Assembly: GCA_030141605.1 (NCBI GenBank)
Contig: JAQGDQ010000352.1
Span: forward strand, 124,001 to 188,000
Reading direction: 5' to 3'
From: Tubiluchus corallicola
Lineage: Eukaryota; Priapulida; Priapulimorpha; Priapulimorphida; Tubiluchidae
DNA length: 64,000 nucleotides
The notes beneath the pieces are model-generated. The model saw only the letters and a program-made list of their open reading frames with translations. It did no database searches and was not told the DNA's origin. Of this stretch, positions 48,486 through 61,863 are shown piece by piece. Positions within the stretch are counted from its first letter, which is position 1; every line of letters starts with the position of its first letter. The translations under genes were made by a program, and so were the position numbers.

Positions 48486-49874
48486 ATCAGTTTCACAAAC
48501 TTTCTTGTGTGAGGGGAATTGTAAATTTTATCCCATAATTTTTGTTTTGTGCGTTTCATACAGCAAAAAATTACTGTTTCTAGTGATCGATAATTAATAA
48601 ATTATTCTGAAAACTTAAGTTTATAAATGCAAAGATGGACCGGTAATAAGCTGTTAATTTCAGCGTTTGCTTCGATGTTGAATTTCATTTGAAATTCTCA
48701 GTTTGATCTGACTGGATCTAGTCTGATTTGACTTGACTATGTAACGATAGAAAGACGCCTGTCAGTCCGTCGGTGAAGGAGTTAAACCAAGCAATGAACT
48801 GTTACAATGCGCACTACACACTTGCTGAGAGCTGAACTTGCTAAAACTACCGTCAGCATTCCGTCTAATGAACTTATTTTCGTCTCGTCTCCTGTCAATC
48901 TGTTTGTCACAACAAAAAATCTTTTAAAACCTTTCACCAGATGCTAGAAATTCGACAGGAAAAATCCAGGAACCTTCTAGATAAATTCTGGAGAAAAAGC
49001 TAATAAAAACGCATTACTGGTTCTAAGGATGATGCATAAACCAGGAACACACACTGGCGTCTTGAAAAAAGACGCCCCTAAACATTAATGATTCTTCCTA
49101 ATTCTAAACCGATTTTGCAACAAAATTGTCAAAGACAGTTTCCATGGCACTGAAATCTAGTTCTGCAGTTTGCTTTATCATTGAAAAAATTCATACTCAT
49201 CGAATTGAAAATATCTCTGAAACGAGCATTTTCTTTAGCTTTGCACATGCGTATCGCTTGTATGAATGAATTGTAGGATTTGTACAATCGAGTTACTGTG
49301 ACTGTTTTCTATGTAAGACAGTTTTGTCTCTAGCCAATGTTTCTTTGATAATCATTGTTAAAAATCATGTAGTTGAAAATGAAGTAGTTGAAAAATCATT
49401 GTTAAAGGTGAAAGTATGTATCGTGTCGTTAAAAATTTGACAAAAAATATAGGCATGGCAAAAATTTATTGTCTTTGTTATTATTGATGAAAAGCACATC
49501 AGGCTTCTACGAAGACGTTAAAGATTTGCAATTACTTTCAACAAAGATTTGTTGGGAATGTTTTAAATACTCGGTTTGTTCAGAATTTTTTTTACAGTTT
49601 ATTCAGTTTTACAACCACCGTCACGGCCATCACCATAGTTTATTACTGTTGCTACTGTTCTTTTTAGTGACAATTTGTTTGCTTGCTTAAATATTGTCAA
49701 TTTTGTTGTCCTAGCATCTTAGCTACTACTGCTGCTATCATCATCATTGATTTTTGTTTATGTGTTCGTTTGACGGATTTATTTGTTTGTTTGCGTGTTT
49801 ACGTGTTTATTTGCTGGGTTTCATCCGTGTGAACTAGCAGTATGCTGTGTTTTTCATTCATTTCTTCCTTCAAT

Positions 49875-50070
49875 TTCATATTGGTTGGTCAGTTGGTTGG
49901 CGGATTGATTGGATGAGCAATTCGGTTGGTTGGTTAGCTGGTCGGTTGACTGCTTCCCGAGTGGTTGGTTGCCTGTTTGATCGGTTGGGTGATTGATTTA
50001 TTTGTTTTGGTTAATTTTTTGTTAGTTGATCGGTTCGTTAGTCAGTTGGTTGGGTGATCGGTTTTTCGTT
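49875..50070. repeat. Degenerate GGTT/GATT tetranucleotide tract
   Basis: Many TTGGTTGGT, GATTGATT and GGTCGGTT runs, an old simple repeat. Confidence 0.75.
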
Positions 50071-51366
50071 TGTCCGTTGATTCAGCCTTTCGTTTACGTC
50101 CTTCCTTGTTTGTTTACTTATTTGTGTTTTTTTCCACATCGAACGGGCTGCTTCATAATACTCGTTTTCTTTACAACTGCATATTTTATAGTTCAGTGAC
50201 GCTGCCCTGCTGGTAGCGTAATGTGATTAAAGCAATAAAACTTTATCTTAGGATCATAACACACAATGATTAGATGTTAATAAAATTACAACACGAGCTC
50301 TTCGCTCTTAATTGAGATTATACATCCTGCATGTAATATTAATAAAAAAGACTATGCGAACTTGCTTTATACCGTAGTATTTTGAATAATTGCACAAGTT
50401 TATCAGACAGCGGCAAACCAAAGAATTATTATTACTTTGTTATAGACAATTTAGAACCAAGCAAAAACAACTTCTACAGATGCGTACTGGCCTCTTGGAA
50501 TTTATTGCAGGTTTTGCTGTATGTAATAAATCGTCAAAACTGCGTCAGTAATTTGTGTAGAGTAACCAAAACTAAGGATGCAGATTAAATAAAGGTAGTA
50601 ACCATCATAAATAAGTGCAATAATGTTGTAATAGATTTTGTAATATTTTGTTGTAATAGATTTTGAGACCTAAAGCACATCTGTCATCTGTACGTGCTCT
50701 ATACCATGAAGTTATATAAAAATGTTATAACCATATATTCCTATTCAGAGTTTTGAAGTCCACAAAAAAGCAGTACCCTCTTCGTTTTCACTTTTTCAAA
50801 CAATCAAAATCCTAATCAAAATCACAAATCAAACATTCCCAATCAATCAAAATCAATTAGCGCTACAAAAATTGTCATTATACTTTGTTTCTTAGTAATT
50901 ACATATTATTTTACTTTACTGCATTTTCCTTTACTTCATATCACCTAATTTATTTTACCGATCATTCAAATTTTTAGCTATGTGAACTACATAGACAAGG
51001 TATGCGGATCTATTCACTTCACAGCAATTTTTTTGTATTTAACTTATCTTCAATTGTATGACTTGATTCCACAAATACTACATGCTAACTGGAACACTAT
51101 AAGGAACTAAATGAATTATATATCATTATACATTATTATATTGAAAACAGTAGCGAATTTTCTTTGGAGCGGGTAAGTCGTAAACTTATTTTTACTGGTA
51201 AACGCGTTGTGGGGGCTGATAAAACGCACATTACATGGTGCACAACCATAAAATGCGCAAGCAACAGTTATGCTAGGCTATCCAACGAAAAATGCAAGAT
51301 GATTACTATGGTATTTGGCATGTTATTCCAAAAAATAAACATTAATTTTATAGCTCTGATTAGCTA

Positions 51367-51391
51367 TATATATATATATATATATATATAC
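51367..51391. repeat. TA dinucleotide repeat
   Basis: Uninterrupted TATATA run in Wnt4 intron 1. Confidence 0.95.
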
Positions 51392-52224
51392 TGTGTTACT
51401 TTGTATAAGCTTTTTATACTAACGTAAATGTGTTGAAAATGCTATATGGAAAGAATTAGCATTTTTCTTCAAAAGTTCGTAGACTTATTTTTTTCAGTGA
51501 ATTTCAAATAGTTCGCTATGCCGTTATCAAGCTGCATAGCGGAAAATACAAGTGTACCAGACTGTAAGGAAACAATGAAACATTTTTGCAGCTCACTTAT
51601 AAAATCATCTTGACTTTATACTGTGACTGTACGAGCTAGGTATTTATGTACATTAAATTACGTAGCGGTATAATTTTAATCGAATATACTGAAATAAATA
51701 GTAAAACATTTTGTAACGTGAAGTAGGGTTATTAAAGACGATTTAGTTGGAATTTAAAACTCTAATTGATAATACTTATTAAAATGAAATGGGACTTAAC
51801 TAGTCGGTTAAGGAGTAATAATAGTTATTGCAGTATTAATAGGCTATTGTGTATATACTTGTTTTTGACATTTCTGTTATCTCTTGTTCTTTCTTTTCAA
51901 AGATTTTTAATTGGTCTTACAACAGACATGAAGAGCATTTCATTGCATTTATTTTTGTTGTCAGCAACTCGTAATTTAATGTATGTGTTCATAAAATTAA
52001 AAATAATACTTGCCAATTCTGTTTAACATATAAAACGTTCATCCGCATTCTACTTTCACAGAGAGTAGAATTAAAACAATTCTACACAAACTAAATAAAC
52101 GTGTGTTAGAACGTTCTAGGTTTGCATGTGATAATTAAGATTACTGTTTCAGGCATTAACAATTTACTACAGTAAAAATAATTAAAGGGTAGTAATACTA
52201 TAAATACACTGAAAGTATTCTTAC

Positions 52225-52307
52225 AGCCATCGGACCGCTACTGCTTGTCCACAAAACACTATTAACAGCAAACAGTTTAATATCCAATCAGGCCAGCGTA
52301 ACTTCAT
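52225..52307 (-). CDS. WNT4: Wnt4-like exon 1: signal peptide
   Basis: 83 nt from ATG at 52307 to donor CT|GTAAGA. It encodes MKLRWPDWILNCLLLIVFCG and QAVAVRW, a standard secretory signal with a basic start, a hydrophobic core and a likely cleavage after about residue 24. The split leucine codon joins exon 2 in phase. Gene span is about 27.8 kb; introns are about 6.5, 9.0 and 11.2 kb. A five-codon upstream ORF overlaps the start codon (its TGA lies within ATGA). Confidence 0.88.
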
Positions 52308-52420
52308 GTTGACAACATGGATCTCTCCCAAACGGGATAACCTGTGTTCACCAGCGTAAACCCGCCTTCTCTTGATCTGCTGCTAATTAAATTAATTAAT
52401 TCACTACAACAATATCAACG
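52308..52420 (-). promoter_or_regulatory. Wnt4 5' UTR / proximal upstream region
   Basis: Contains the overlapping upstream ORF (ATG TTG TCA ACA TGA, 52320-52306) and, about 80 bases above the start codon, a run of TAATTAA cores (52384-52402) that could bind homeodomain proteins. The transcription start is not identified. Confidence 0.35.
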
Positions 52421-53502
52421 TTATTTGACAGTAGTTTCACAATCGTAGCGAGTATATCAATCACATTTTTCACGTCTGGACAAAACCAAACGGATACGCG
52501 TTTAATGCGCTTTTAATAGCTTCACTGTTTTGACACTGACTCGCATAATTCACTGGATCTTGTAAACGCGATCACTGATTCCTGCGTCTGATATGCAGAT
52601 GATACTAAAACATGCGTGTGAGCTTCTCTGGTTCAGAGTGTAATACTAATAAACGATGGGCGCTGATCATATACACAACTCCTTGCAGCAATTATGTCGA
52701 AGACGCTTCTGCTGGCAGCAATTTGGTCTTGTGCGGCGGTGCGTTTGAGCTGAAGAGATGGGGCGTGTCTGTGGGGTGAGGGTGTCAATGAATGCGAGAA
52801 TCAATCGCCGCTGATAGAAATTGGTAAATGAGTGATGGGCCTAATAAGAATAATAGCTATATATAACGATACAAGTCTACTTTTTCATTCATTGTAGTGT
52901 CATGAGGTCGTGACTGCAACAGCAAATAATTTAGTATAACAAACCTGGCAAAGTCTAATTTTGAGATTATTGTAAATGTTATAAATTATATTAAATAGTG
53001 TGATTGTTCTTTGGGTTTGCAAATCGTAATTCATCCAATTAGAATCCGCTTCACGTTTTTACTGTCAAATTACTGTAAATTTTCATTTTCAAAATGGTAA
53101 CACTATAATAGTTAGAGCAGCAGTTGATATTTGACTGGAATTATCATTTATTCGCCTTCCTTTGGGGTATAAATTTTAGTAATAAAGAGTTTCCTTATAC
53201 TATATTGTTAGTATTAAGATTGTAGGCATATGGTACGTCTAGCCATTCTAGTAATAGAAGTTACCTTAGGTGATAAAATATTACTAGTTTAATTGTATAT
53301 TACTAATATACTACTAACAACTACAAGAATATTTAATGATAAAATATGAAAAAATAAAAAACTGAAATTTTACGGTGGCCTTACAGATAAATTTTGCTGT
53401 ATGCAGAACTAGCAAAATTTCACGTAGTGTGCATAAGATCCTGCATTTTTATTGACTGTATTGATCCGTTTATAGAAGCATCTCTGAGCTGCCTTGATAA
53501 TA

Positions 53503-53830
<328 letters not shown>

Positions 53831-53936
53831 GTTTTTTAACTATAATGCAAGTCGCTTTTCCGGTTTCACTGCTATTTAGCCTATACAGTGACGTAATAGG
53901 AAGGACTGTGTTAACTTGTTAACTTTATTAAGGTAG

Positions 53937-54022
53937 CACAGAGACTGACACCCCATTCAATGGTTCTGGATCCGCCCGGTGAAGCGCCCGGGACATTAGC
54001 TCGCAAGACAGATGCCGCACAC
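53937..54022 (+). other. Exon-like segment, unproven
   Basis: A GC-rich island lies between a possible acceptor (TTTATTAAGGTAG) and a full-consensus donor (CAC|GTAAGTAA). From ATG at 53960 the frame gives 21 codons (MVLDPPGEAPGTLARKTDAA then H) ending in phase at the donor. No domain or partner exon is recognised. It could be a first coding exon of a gene to the right, or a repeat fragment. Confidence 0.25.
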
Positions 54023-55741
54023 GTAAGTAATATTCGCCCACCCTCTGACATCACATAATATGATGGGTTTTATACCCGATCATTTCTTATGAATTTAAAC
54101 AGGCCGGATTTTGATTTATGCGCCTATAATTCATCTCGCCGCTGATTTTTACAAAAGCTTTTTATTACCTCCGCTGATGTGACCAGTTTTAATAGTGGAA
54201 AGTTAAATAAAGATGGAATAGATGCAATTAACGTGACGAAAGCGACGTTGAAAGCTTTCTTTACTGGCTTACGTAAAATACTAATTTTGTAATTTTACTT
54301 CGCTTATATTAAACTTAAAATTATAGGCCTACATTTGTACCGCTCTATGTAAATATTTTGAGATAAATCAACACCCAACTTGAATTTATTAAATTACTTA
54401 TCTGAAGTTAATATTTTCGAATCCTTCACTTTCGATATTTTAACATTTTAGTTTTTAGATTTTAAATTATTTGAATCTTAAATTACTTGTTGACTTTTTC
54501 ATTTTAAAGTATGTGTTAACGAGTTTTAGTGAAAAGTAGAACCAATAAGAATCAATAAGAATCGATTACGATCAATTTAATTATGTTAATAATATGTTAA
54601 TTAAAATGAAGATTACAAATTCGTGATGTTGCAAAGCACGAGGCATTGAAATTTGAGTTAAAGGAAAATAAAAGTCACTTAACATGTTAGGTAGGCGTCT
54701 TTAACTCAGAGGTAATGTAATTGAGAAATGTGTTATAATCTTTTTTGTCGCTTTTCTTTTACTATATATGTGTACTGCGACTCTGTGTTTTTGTGACTAC
54801 GTCATTTTAAGTGCGATATTTTCTGAAATTACATAAAAATATAAAATTTAACAAACGCGCGTTCAGTAATCGTCTGTGCCTCTTTTGCCTCAAAATAATT
54901 TACAGTGGTGAATCGATACATCGTGTCCTTTCTTTTCTTCTTTGTGGACTTTCTTCATTAATCGTAGCCTTGGTTTCATTTTAATTTCGTTTTGTTACTA
55001 TATAAATAAGCATGAAAATATCAGCTGCACAGTAGAATCAGAATTCCTATGAATGTTGGCATTCTGTGGAGGTAAGTTTTGCTATGGTACCTCTTTTGTA
55101 CTCCAATAGTAGTGCGAATAGCTGGAGAGTGATCCAAGTGTGACCCATCACTCACTTGACCCGCGCATATCGTGACCCAAACCCAATCTGGTCACACCCA
55201 TGACCGAGCCGTGAAATAGCTGATCCGGTCTTAACTCTACTCGACAGCTCTGCTAATATTAATTAGTTCTCACAACTGCAAAATCATTCGGATTTCTAAA
55301 CAGTGGCCAACTGTATTACTTGAACATCACGGTTTTCCTAAAGAAAATGCAGCGACTTCTGAATGGTGTAATTATCGGAGCGAAAAACTTCAACCGTAGT
55401 CATAAAATTCAAGTTGTGTTCTGTATTTTGCATAAGACAATAAATTTCAAAAAAATTCATAGAAAATATGACTATTTAATATTTACTTGGTTTGCCTGGG
55501 TCACACCAATGTCACCACTTAAAAACCATGACCCAAATGACCCGCGACTCACGAGACCCATTTCCAGTTTTGGTAGTACCAGACCTTGATATCGCTTAGT
55601 ACTGCAGTGCTATTATGATACGTTTGATTATAATTTTTAGTACACCAACTTTTAATAACCAAGATTTGTTAATTTCAAGAAGATATTAGAATTTCGACGA
55701 TTATTTCGTTATATAATAATTTCGTGTAGGATATATAATAC

Positions 55742-55811
55742 TTTAAGTAACTCAATACTTATTTCCAAGATGGTCCCGATTATTATTATCTGCATGTTAC
55801 TTCGATAAACG
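55742..55811 (-). mobile_element. SINE body fragment, inverse copy of 2360-2425
   Basis: Its reverse complement reads GTTTATCGAAGTAACATGCA, then AATAATAATCGGGACCATCT, then TGGAAATAAGTATTGAG. It matches the PXYLP1-intron SINE body with few changes. Confidence 0.7.
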
Positions 55812-56509
55812 AGTAACGTTCGTCTGCACATCGGGGGAAAAAACCCTGTCAGTCTGTAAGGAATTTTGTAAAATTTAATGTTTTTCATGGGTCGCGTGTC
55901 TTAAGCGTGACCTACCAAAAGGAGAAGGTGTAATAAATAACCTCAACTATTTGTTGCCAAACACGCGTATGATTTAGTACCGAAAAAGACCGAAATTTGA
56001 CACAAATTCAAAGAAAACATTTATCGGGGCAAACGTTTTTCAGCCCCGTGTTATGTTTCGAGTAGAAAAACACGAGGTATATACAGTTTTTGTTATAAGA
56101 GCACCTTCAGCGACGAGCCGGTGTTGTTGTGGTAAGGTCTGGATATATCATGACTGCAACACATGGGTATAGCGTTGATTAACTACATGTCAAATAAGCC
56201 ACAAGCACTAGCCTATCATACAAACAAAAAACTTGGTTAAAGCAAGCAATAGACACCTTTTTAAAAAACTAAGGCTAAAACTAGTTATTTTTAACAAAGG
56301 ACTAGAAAACGCTTTTCATAAATGAAGCTTAAAAATCGCATTTGAAATATTGTATCACTGACATGACATCTTATTGCACACAGAGCTTGTGTTAACAGTA
56401 CCGCTGCATAAAACGTGTAAGCCTAAATTTAAACTCCTGTGATGACCATTAGGCACAGCCATTTTAACAACAAGTCGTTTGACATAAATTCAGATAGCAT
56501 TGTGGAGCG

Positions 56510-56622
56510 TTTAAAATCCTATTGACAACAAAAAGTAATTCGTACTTTTGCTTAGTTAGCGAAGAATGTGCTACGAATCCTCTGATTAATTTTTCACTTT
56601 TTGTTGTCAATAAGATTTTAAA
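56510..56622. mobile_element. Foldback element (near-perfect inverted repeat)
   Basis: The arms TTTAAAATCCTATTGACAAC (then AAAAAGT) and its mirror at 56596-56622 match over 27 bp with one difference. A further inner pair, ATTCGTA/TACGAAT, extends the fold. It is a small MITE-like foldback or a hairpin. Confidence 0.75.
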
Positions 56623-57810
56623 TTATTAAGAACTTTTTTCAAAAACGTAAGCGTAATGCTAAGTAATATAACTTTGTAATTCCCTTTTCTTCCCCGTAAA
56701 TAGGATCATTTATATTACAGTTATTGAATGTCATGTTATTTTTTGTAATTGCGTTTACTCGTGTTGCAGCGAAATAAATAAACAAGCAAATAAATAAAAA
56801 TAAAAGCCACACTTGTGGAACCGAGTTCAAACTTTTGCACATTTTGGCATTCTTCGGTATTAGCATTTTTATTGATTAATTACTGATCGTGAAAACTTAT
56901 TTTACTCATTAATCGTTTCCTGTCCTTAATTTTGCTTTTGCACTATGTCTTTTGGTGTCTGGGTATCAGTTTTATCGATATCGAACAAATAGCTGCAAAC
57001 TGTTGTTGTTTTTGTTGGTTTTCGTCATTTAAGTGCTGACTGTAGAACTAGTATGCAAGTTATGGAACAGCCTTCCACTGAACATTAGAAGCTGCGATTA
57101 TATAATTGCATTTAAAAAATTGCCCGAGTCATCTTTTTAAATTACATTGGAATTGAATTGGATTTTTATTCTGCCTGCGTTTTGCTAGCTAGATTTTATA
57201 TTGATTTCTGAAATTTTTAAAGGCTTTTCTTTATGAAATTATAGTGTGTATAGTTTTATCATTAGTTTTAATTTTTATAAACTTTTTGGTTATAAAGTGC
57301 AACTGAGTATTTTTGTAAAATTTGGGGCGCTATATAAATTTTATGTATTATTATTATGCAAGTAAACATAATGAAACAAGCAATCACAAAAGCAAAAATT
57401 CAGTTTGTACTGAACATTGTTTGTCTAAAATAAACCATGTACAGTATGTACTTTCGTTACAATTCTCTGGTGTAAATCAGTCATTTTTACCGCGTTTAGT
57501 ATACCTGTGGATGTACCACGCCCCTTGTTGAACGTCACCTGAAAATGAAAGCGGCGCCGCTTTGATGTTGATCATCTTTCAAGGTGTACACGCCTACCTG
57601 TGTCACAATAATGTTGGGAAACAGGAAAGAAAGCAAAAGGAATGAAGACTATGGTGTGTAAGCAGAAAATGTGGCTTACTGTAAATGGCAAAACAAACTG
57701 AAAATTGTGAAATGTAGTGAAAGAGGGACAGAATAGAGGTAGAAGGGAGCGAGAGAATAAGAAGGAACGAATGAGAGGGAGATTGTAAAAACTTAGCATC
57801 TTAAATTGCG

Positions 57811-57835
57811 AACTCTCTCTCTCTCTCTCACTCTC
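57811..57835. repeat. CT dinucleotide repeat
   Basis: CTCTCTCT run; more CT-rich sequence follows to 57965. Confidence 0.9.
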
Positions 57836-58149
57836 TATTCTATACTGTCTCTTTCTACATTTCGCAATTTCCAGTTCAGCTAAAGTAAAGCGTTTACAAT
57901 CTCTCTTTCTCTCACTCACACAGACACACTCTCTTATTCTCCATCTCCCACTCTCTCTCCCTCTATGAAGAAAAACATGAGTGAATTAAATGTTGCGCAA
58001 GAGAAAACCTTTTGGAAAACGCACAAAAAACTTTATGGTGAAAGGTCATTTAAGTACACCAAACGAGCAACAAAAGTTTGCATACAAACGGCTGACTTCC
58101 GCTAATGGTTCGTCATATGGGTTTCTGGGCAAAGGCAGTTTTTTAAGAT

Positions 58150-58197
<48 letters not shown>

Positions 58198-58272
58198 CAC
58201 ACACACTCTCTTATTCTCTTTCTCTGATGCAACCTTCACTATCTCTATTTCGCACGCACGTGCTCTCTCTCG

Positions 58273-58366
<94 letters not shown>

Positions 58367-58385
58367 CTCGCTCGCTCGCTCCTTC
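58150..58385. repeat. Two long CT microsatellites
   Basis: CT arrays at about 58151-58193 and 58262-58384, separated by 70 bases of mixed sequence. The Ser-Leu and Arg-Glu open frames over them are artefacts. Confidence 0.97.
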
Positions 58386-58789
58386 TCTCTTTATACCTCT
58401 ATCCTGTTTCTCTCTACATTTCGCTTTAACCAGTTCGTTTCTCAAATTACAGCAAGCAGAAAAAGTTCATCACAAGTCTTAATCGGGCAGCTAAACTAAA
58501 AGCTGAAAAATCAGGATAAAGCTGCACAAAACTTCTGTGTGATCACCAGTTATGAAGGAAGAGTACCAATGCATTTTGGCACAGACGCTATGTAACAAGC
58601 TTTAAGACCGACGTTTGTAAAATTTTCGTACCCATTCATTTATCGGCAAAGCAGAGTGTTTTCAAGTTAGGGAGCTTTTCTGGGCCTATCAAAACTAATG
58701 CGTTGTTGCTTGTAAACAAGCAAATACATACAAGCAAGCAATCCAAAATAGTTTATTCACAATTATTCATGATACATTTGAAAAAAATA

Positions 58790-59035
58790 ATTATTTACAA
58801 GTGTGAATAAAGGGTTCATGATTTTAAGCAAAATTATTTACAATCAAATGTTTAAAAATTATTGAAGAAATACGTTACACGTGCGTTTACAATGAAAAAG
58901 AAAGTATGCAAAAGTAACAAATGTAACTATTTACAAATGAGAATAAAGGGTGAGTGAGCGATTTTTACGAAATATTTACTTCACGTACGCTAAATCAAAA
59001 AGAATATGTTAAAAGTAACAAATGTAACTTTAAAA
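58790..59035. repeat. Diverged tandem duplication, ~138-bp offset
   Basis: TATTTACAAGTGTGAATAAA near 58791 returns as TATTTACAAATGAGAATAAA near 58929. AAAAGTAACAAATGTAACT also occurs twice. Confidence 0.6.
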
Positions 59036-59454
59036 GACTATCAAACAATTATAATTAAATGAAACATTTACATTACGCTAGATATGGACAAGTACGCTAA
59101 AGAATCAAATAACTATAATATCAACTAAGAACAACAGTAATTTAACGAAAATAGTGAAAATAATATAAGGGAAAAATTTAGATAATAATATAAATGAAAT
59201 CAGCAGATTGCAAAAAATACTAATTTAATAAGATACAGGCTTTCCTAAAACAAATTACAGTGAAAAATTTAGTTGCTGCAATTATATCAAATTTTATGTA
59301 TATCAGTTGGCAAAGAAACAGAACAAACGTTCAGTTGACAATTAAATTATATGTATATATCAGATTCCCGGGTCTTCTTTTTTAAAGTTGAAATTTAAAT
59401 TAAATCACTTATTCAGCAATGTAAACTATTATATAGTTCATTTTTCAGCAGTGA

Positions 59455-59520
59455 CAGTTTTGAGTTCCCCCAAGCTTTAGGGGCCCTAGGCTACAGCCTA
59501 TAGGATAGTGGGCCTTGGAT
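59455..59520. mobile_element. Fragment of hAT-like MITE family A
   Basis: CCCCCAAGCTTTAGGGGCCC and CTACAGCCTATAGGATAGTG follow the order of the right end of the 26393-26753 element. Confidence 0.55.
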
Positions 59521-61769
59521 ATGAACGAGAAATATATGCAGGAGAGTAAAAAATGCTGCGTTTAAATTGCAGAAAAATCATGTCAAGAAAAATACATTTG
59601 TTTGATGCCTATTATGCCTTCCGACAGCTATTTTCCATACACTGATGTCTCATTGAAACACTGCTCCTGGCTTTTTTCTGTTCTTGCTCTTGTGTTCCTA
59701 GTAGTAATAATCGTAGTACTATCTGTAAAACCTGAAAGTACTACATGAATAATGCAGTATAGACTACAAGACTAATTCAAAGTTAAATTTACAGCCACTG
59801 GCTTAAGACGAACACTAGTCCGGGGCCTAAGAACCAAGAAAGGCTCCGGAAATTTTTAAAATCGGACTAGGATTTACATAGTTTCACCAAAGCATCAAAA
59901 CTAGTTCCTCAGCAAAACTGGGTAAAACTGAACATTCTAATCGCACCTTGGCAGGTAAACCGACTAAATACCAATTAGTTCAGCATATGTTAATAATGAA
60001 GCGTTTCAGTAGGAACTCATTTTATGTACATGTATATAAAACTTAATATAATGTGAACTTTCTAGGTGCCACTAATTTTGCTCTTGCTTATTCAAGCTAT
60101 AATTCAAGGACCATAATTTCATACAAATTTTTCGTAAATCCAGTAACGATCTGGTGTAACAAGTTCAAATTTTATTTCAAAAACTCTTAAAACTTAGAAA
60201 AAACTCACAAGTTCAAGTGAACTTACGTAAATTCATGATTAAAAATAATCACAATAATTGGACAAGAAACTGAATCAGGTGTACTTTATGCAAAGAGATA
60301 TTAAGAAAGCTTTTCCTTAATATCACTAAATGAATATCACTAATTGGTCCTCTACAGCTAAACTCGATGTGAGTGCATCTGCAAAAACCCAACAAACAAA
60401 AGTTAACCCCTTTATCTTAAAAGGGCTGCTTTGGATTCTAAGTACTGACAAGACAAGAAAATATGATTTGCCTAACTGGCCTTGTAGCCGCAGTTTAGCC
60501 AATGAAGGTTATCTCTTAACTATAAAATTAGCCCCAGTTTGAAACACCAGCGTTTTTATAAATAAGGACAAAGGAATTCGAAAAGCACAGCATCTTGATG
60601 AACATAGGATCACATAAATATGGACCACGTAAATATATTAAAATTTGAAAAGCTGCTGCAATACAGCAAAAATTTAATTTCTGACCAGAAGAGGACACCA
60701 CAAAAAGATCATGCGTAATTGTCGCTGTATCATATTGCCAAAAATGCGCCTTTAATAAAAAAAATCACTAATACTTCATAACTCAAGCTGCCATCACCAC
60801 CATTTTTACTTCTTGTACTAATATAGTTGGTTTAGTAACTACGAATCAAATTAACTAATTAACTATAATTATTTAAAATTTTGCAAAAAATCCATAAATT
60901 TTTCATTTATACGAAATAACTCACACTCATGTCAAATTTTGTAAAACTTTGAACGTAACTTAAATCTAGTATTAGTTTAATCCTAATCTTAATATAATTG
61001 AATTAGCTGTTAATTAGCTTGACTTATAGTCGTGCGAGTAAAAAGATGGCGTTCCTTGAGCCAGTCAGGCCAAAAACAATCTAAAAAGACATGACCGAAT
61101 TCAGAAAACACTGCATCGTGGCTAAAGGAGCTCCACCTTCCTAATTTTACTATTGCTGAATTAGGTCTAATTAATCATATTGATTAGTGGCGCCAATTAT
61201 ACGTATTACAAGTATGTAACTAAAGGCAGGCAGCAACTTGAACATTGAAGTAGAAGTAGCACGTTATCTTCATACCAAATAGAAATGATGTGTCAGTTAA
61301 AAATAAATAAATTTTTGAGGTGGAAACAAACTTTCCGCTTTACAACACCATGCATAAAACTTTAACAATTACATATCCTGCCCTGGCTAATTCTGCATTT
61401 AGAGCAGAACGGCAACGGGCAATTCTTAATCCAATCTTACGTTTGTTGCTTAGGTGCTGCCCTCTTTGCATAAATCTCGAAACTAACAAAACTACGCGGG
61501 CAAAATTACATCATTGTGATAATGCCCAACTAGGTGATTAATCTATTTGATTCTGTCAGTACATCGAGCAGTTTCACAAAAAGTAAATTATAACTGACAA
61601 ATAATACAGAAATTCCCGAAAAATTTCACTCAAAACTTACTTGTAATTGTGGAGTTTGAGAAAACCGCATTGTTGACGAACTAAATTTCATTTCTGTTAA
61701 CTTTAGCGAAAAATAGTTACAATAGCGCCTACAGAAAAACAACAAAAGTTCCTTGACTAAATTTCAGGG

Positions 61770-61792
61770 AGGGAGGGAGAGAGATTAAGAGG

Positions 61793-61861
<69 letters not shown>
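61770..61861. repeat. GGGA / GCGC / GA microsatellite
   Basis: GGGAGGGAGAG, then GCGCGCGCGCGC, then an uninterrupted GA array of about 28 units. Confidence 0.97.

Positions 61862-61863
<2 letters not shown>

Noticed and set aside
55130-55590. Repeated GTGACCC/TGACCC phrases resembling transposon ends
   Set aside because: The phrases are direct and scattered; I could not find matching inverted ends or a target duplication.
57990-58499. 169-codon Ser/Leu-repeat open frame, the longest in the window
   Set aside because: Two thirds of it is translated CT microsatellite, with no domain and no splice or start context.
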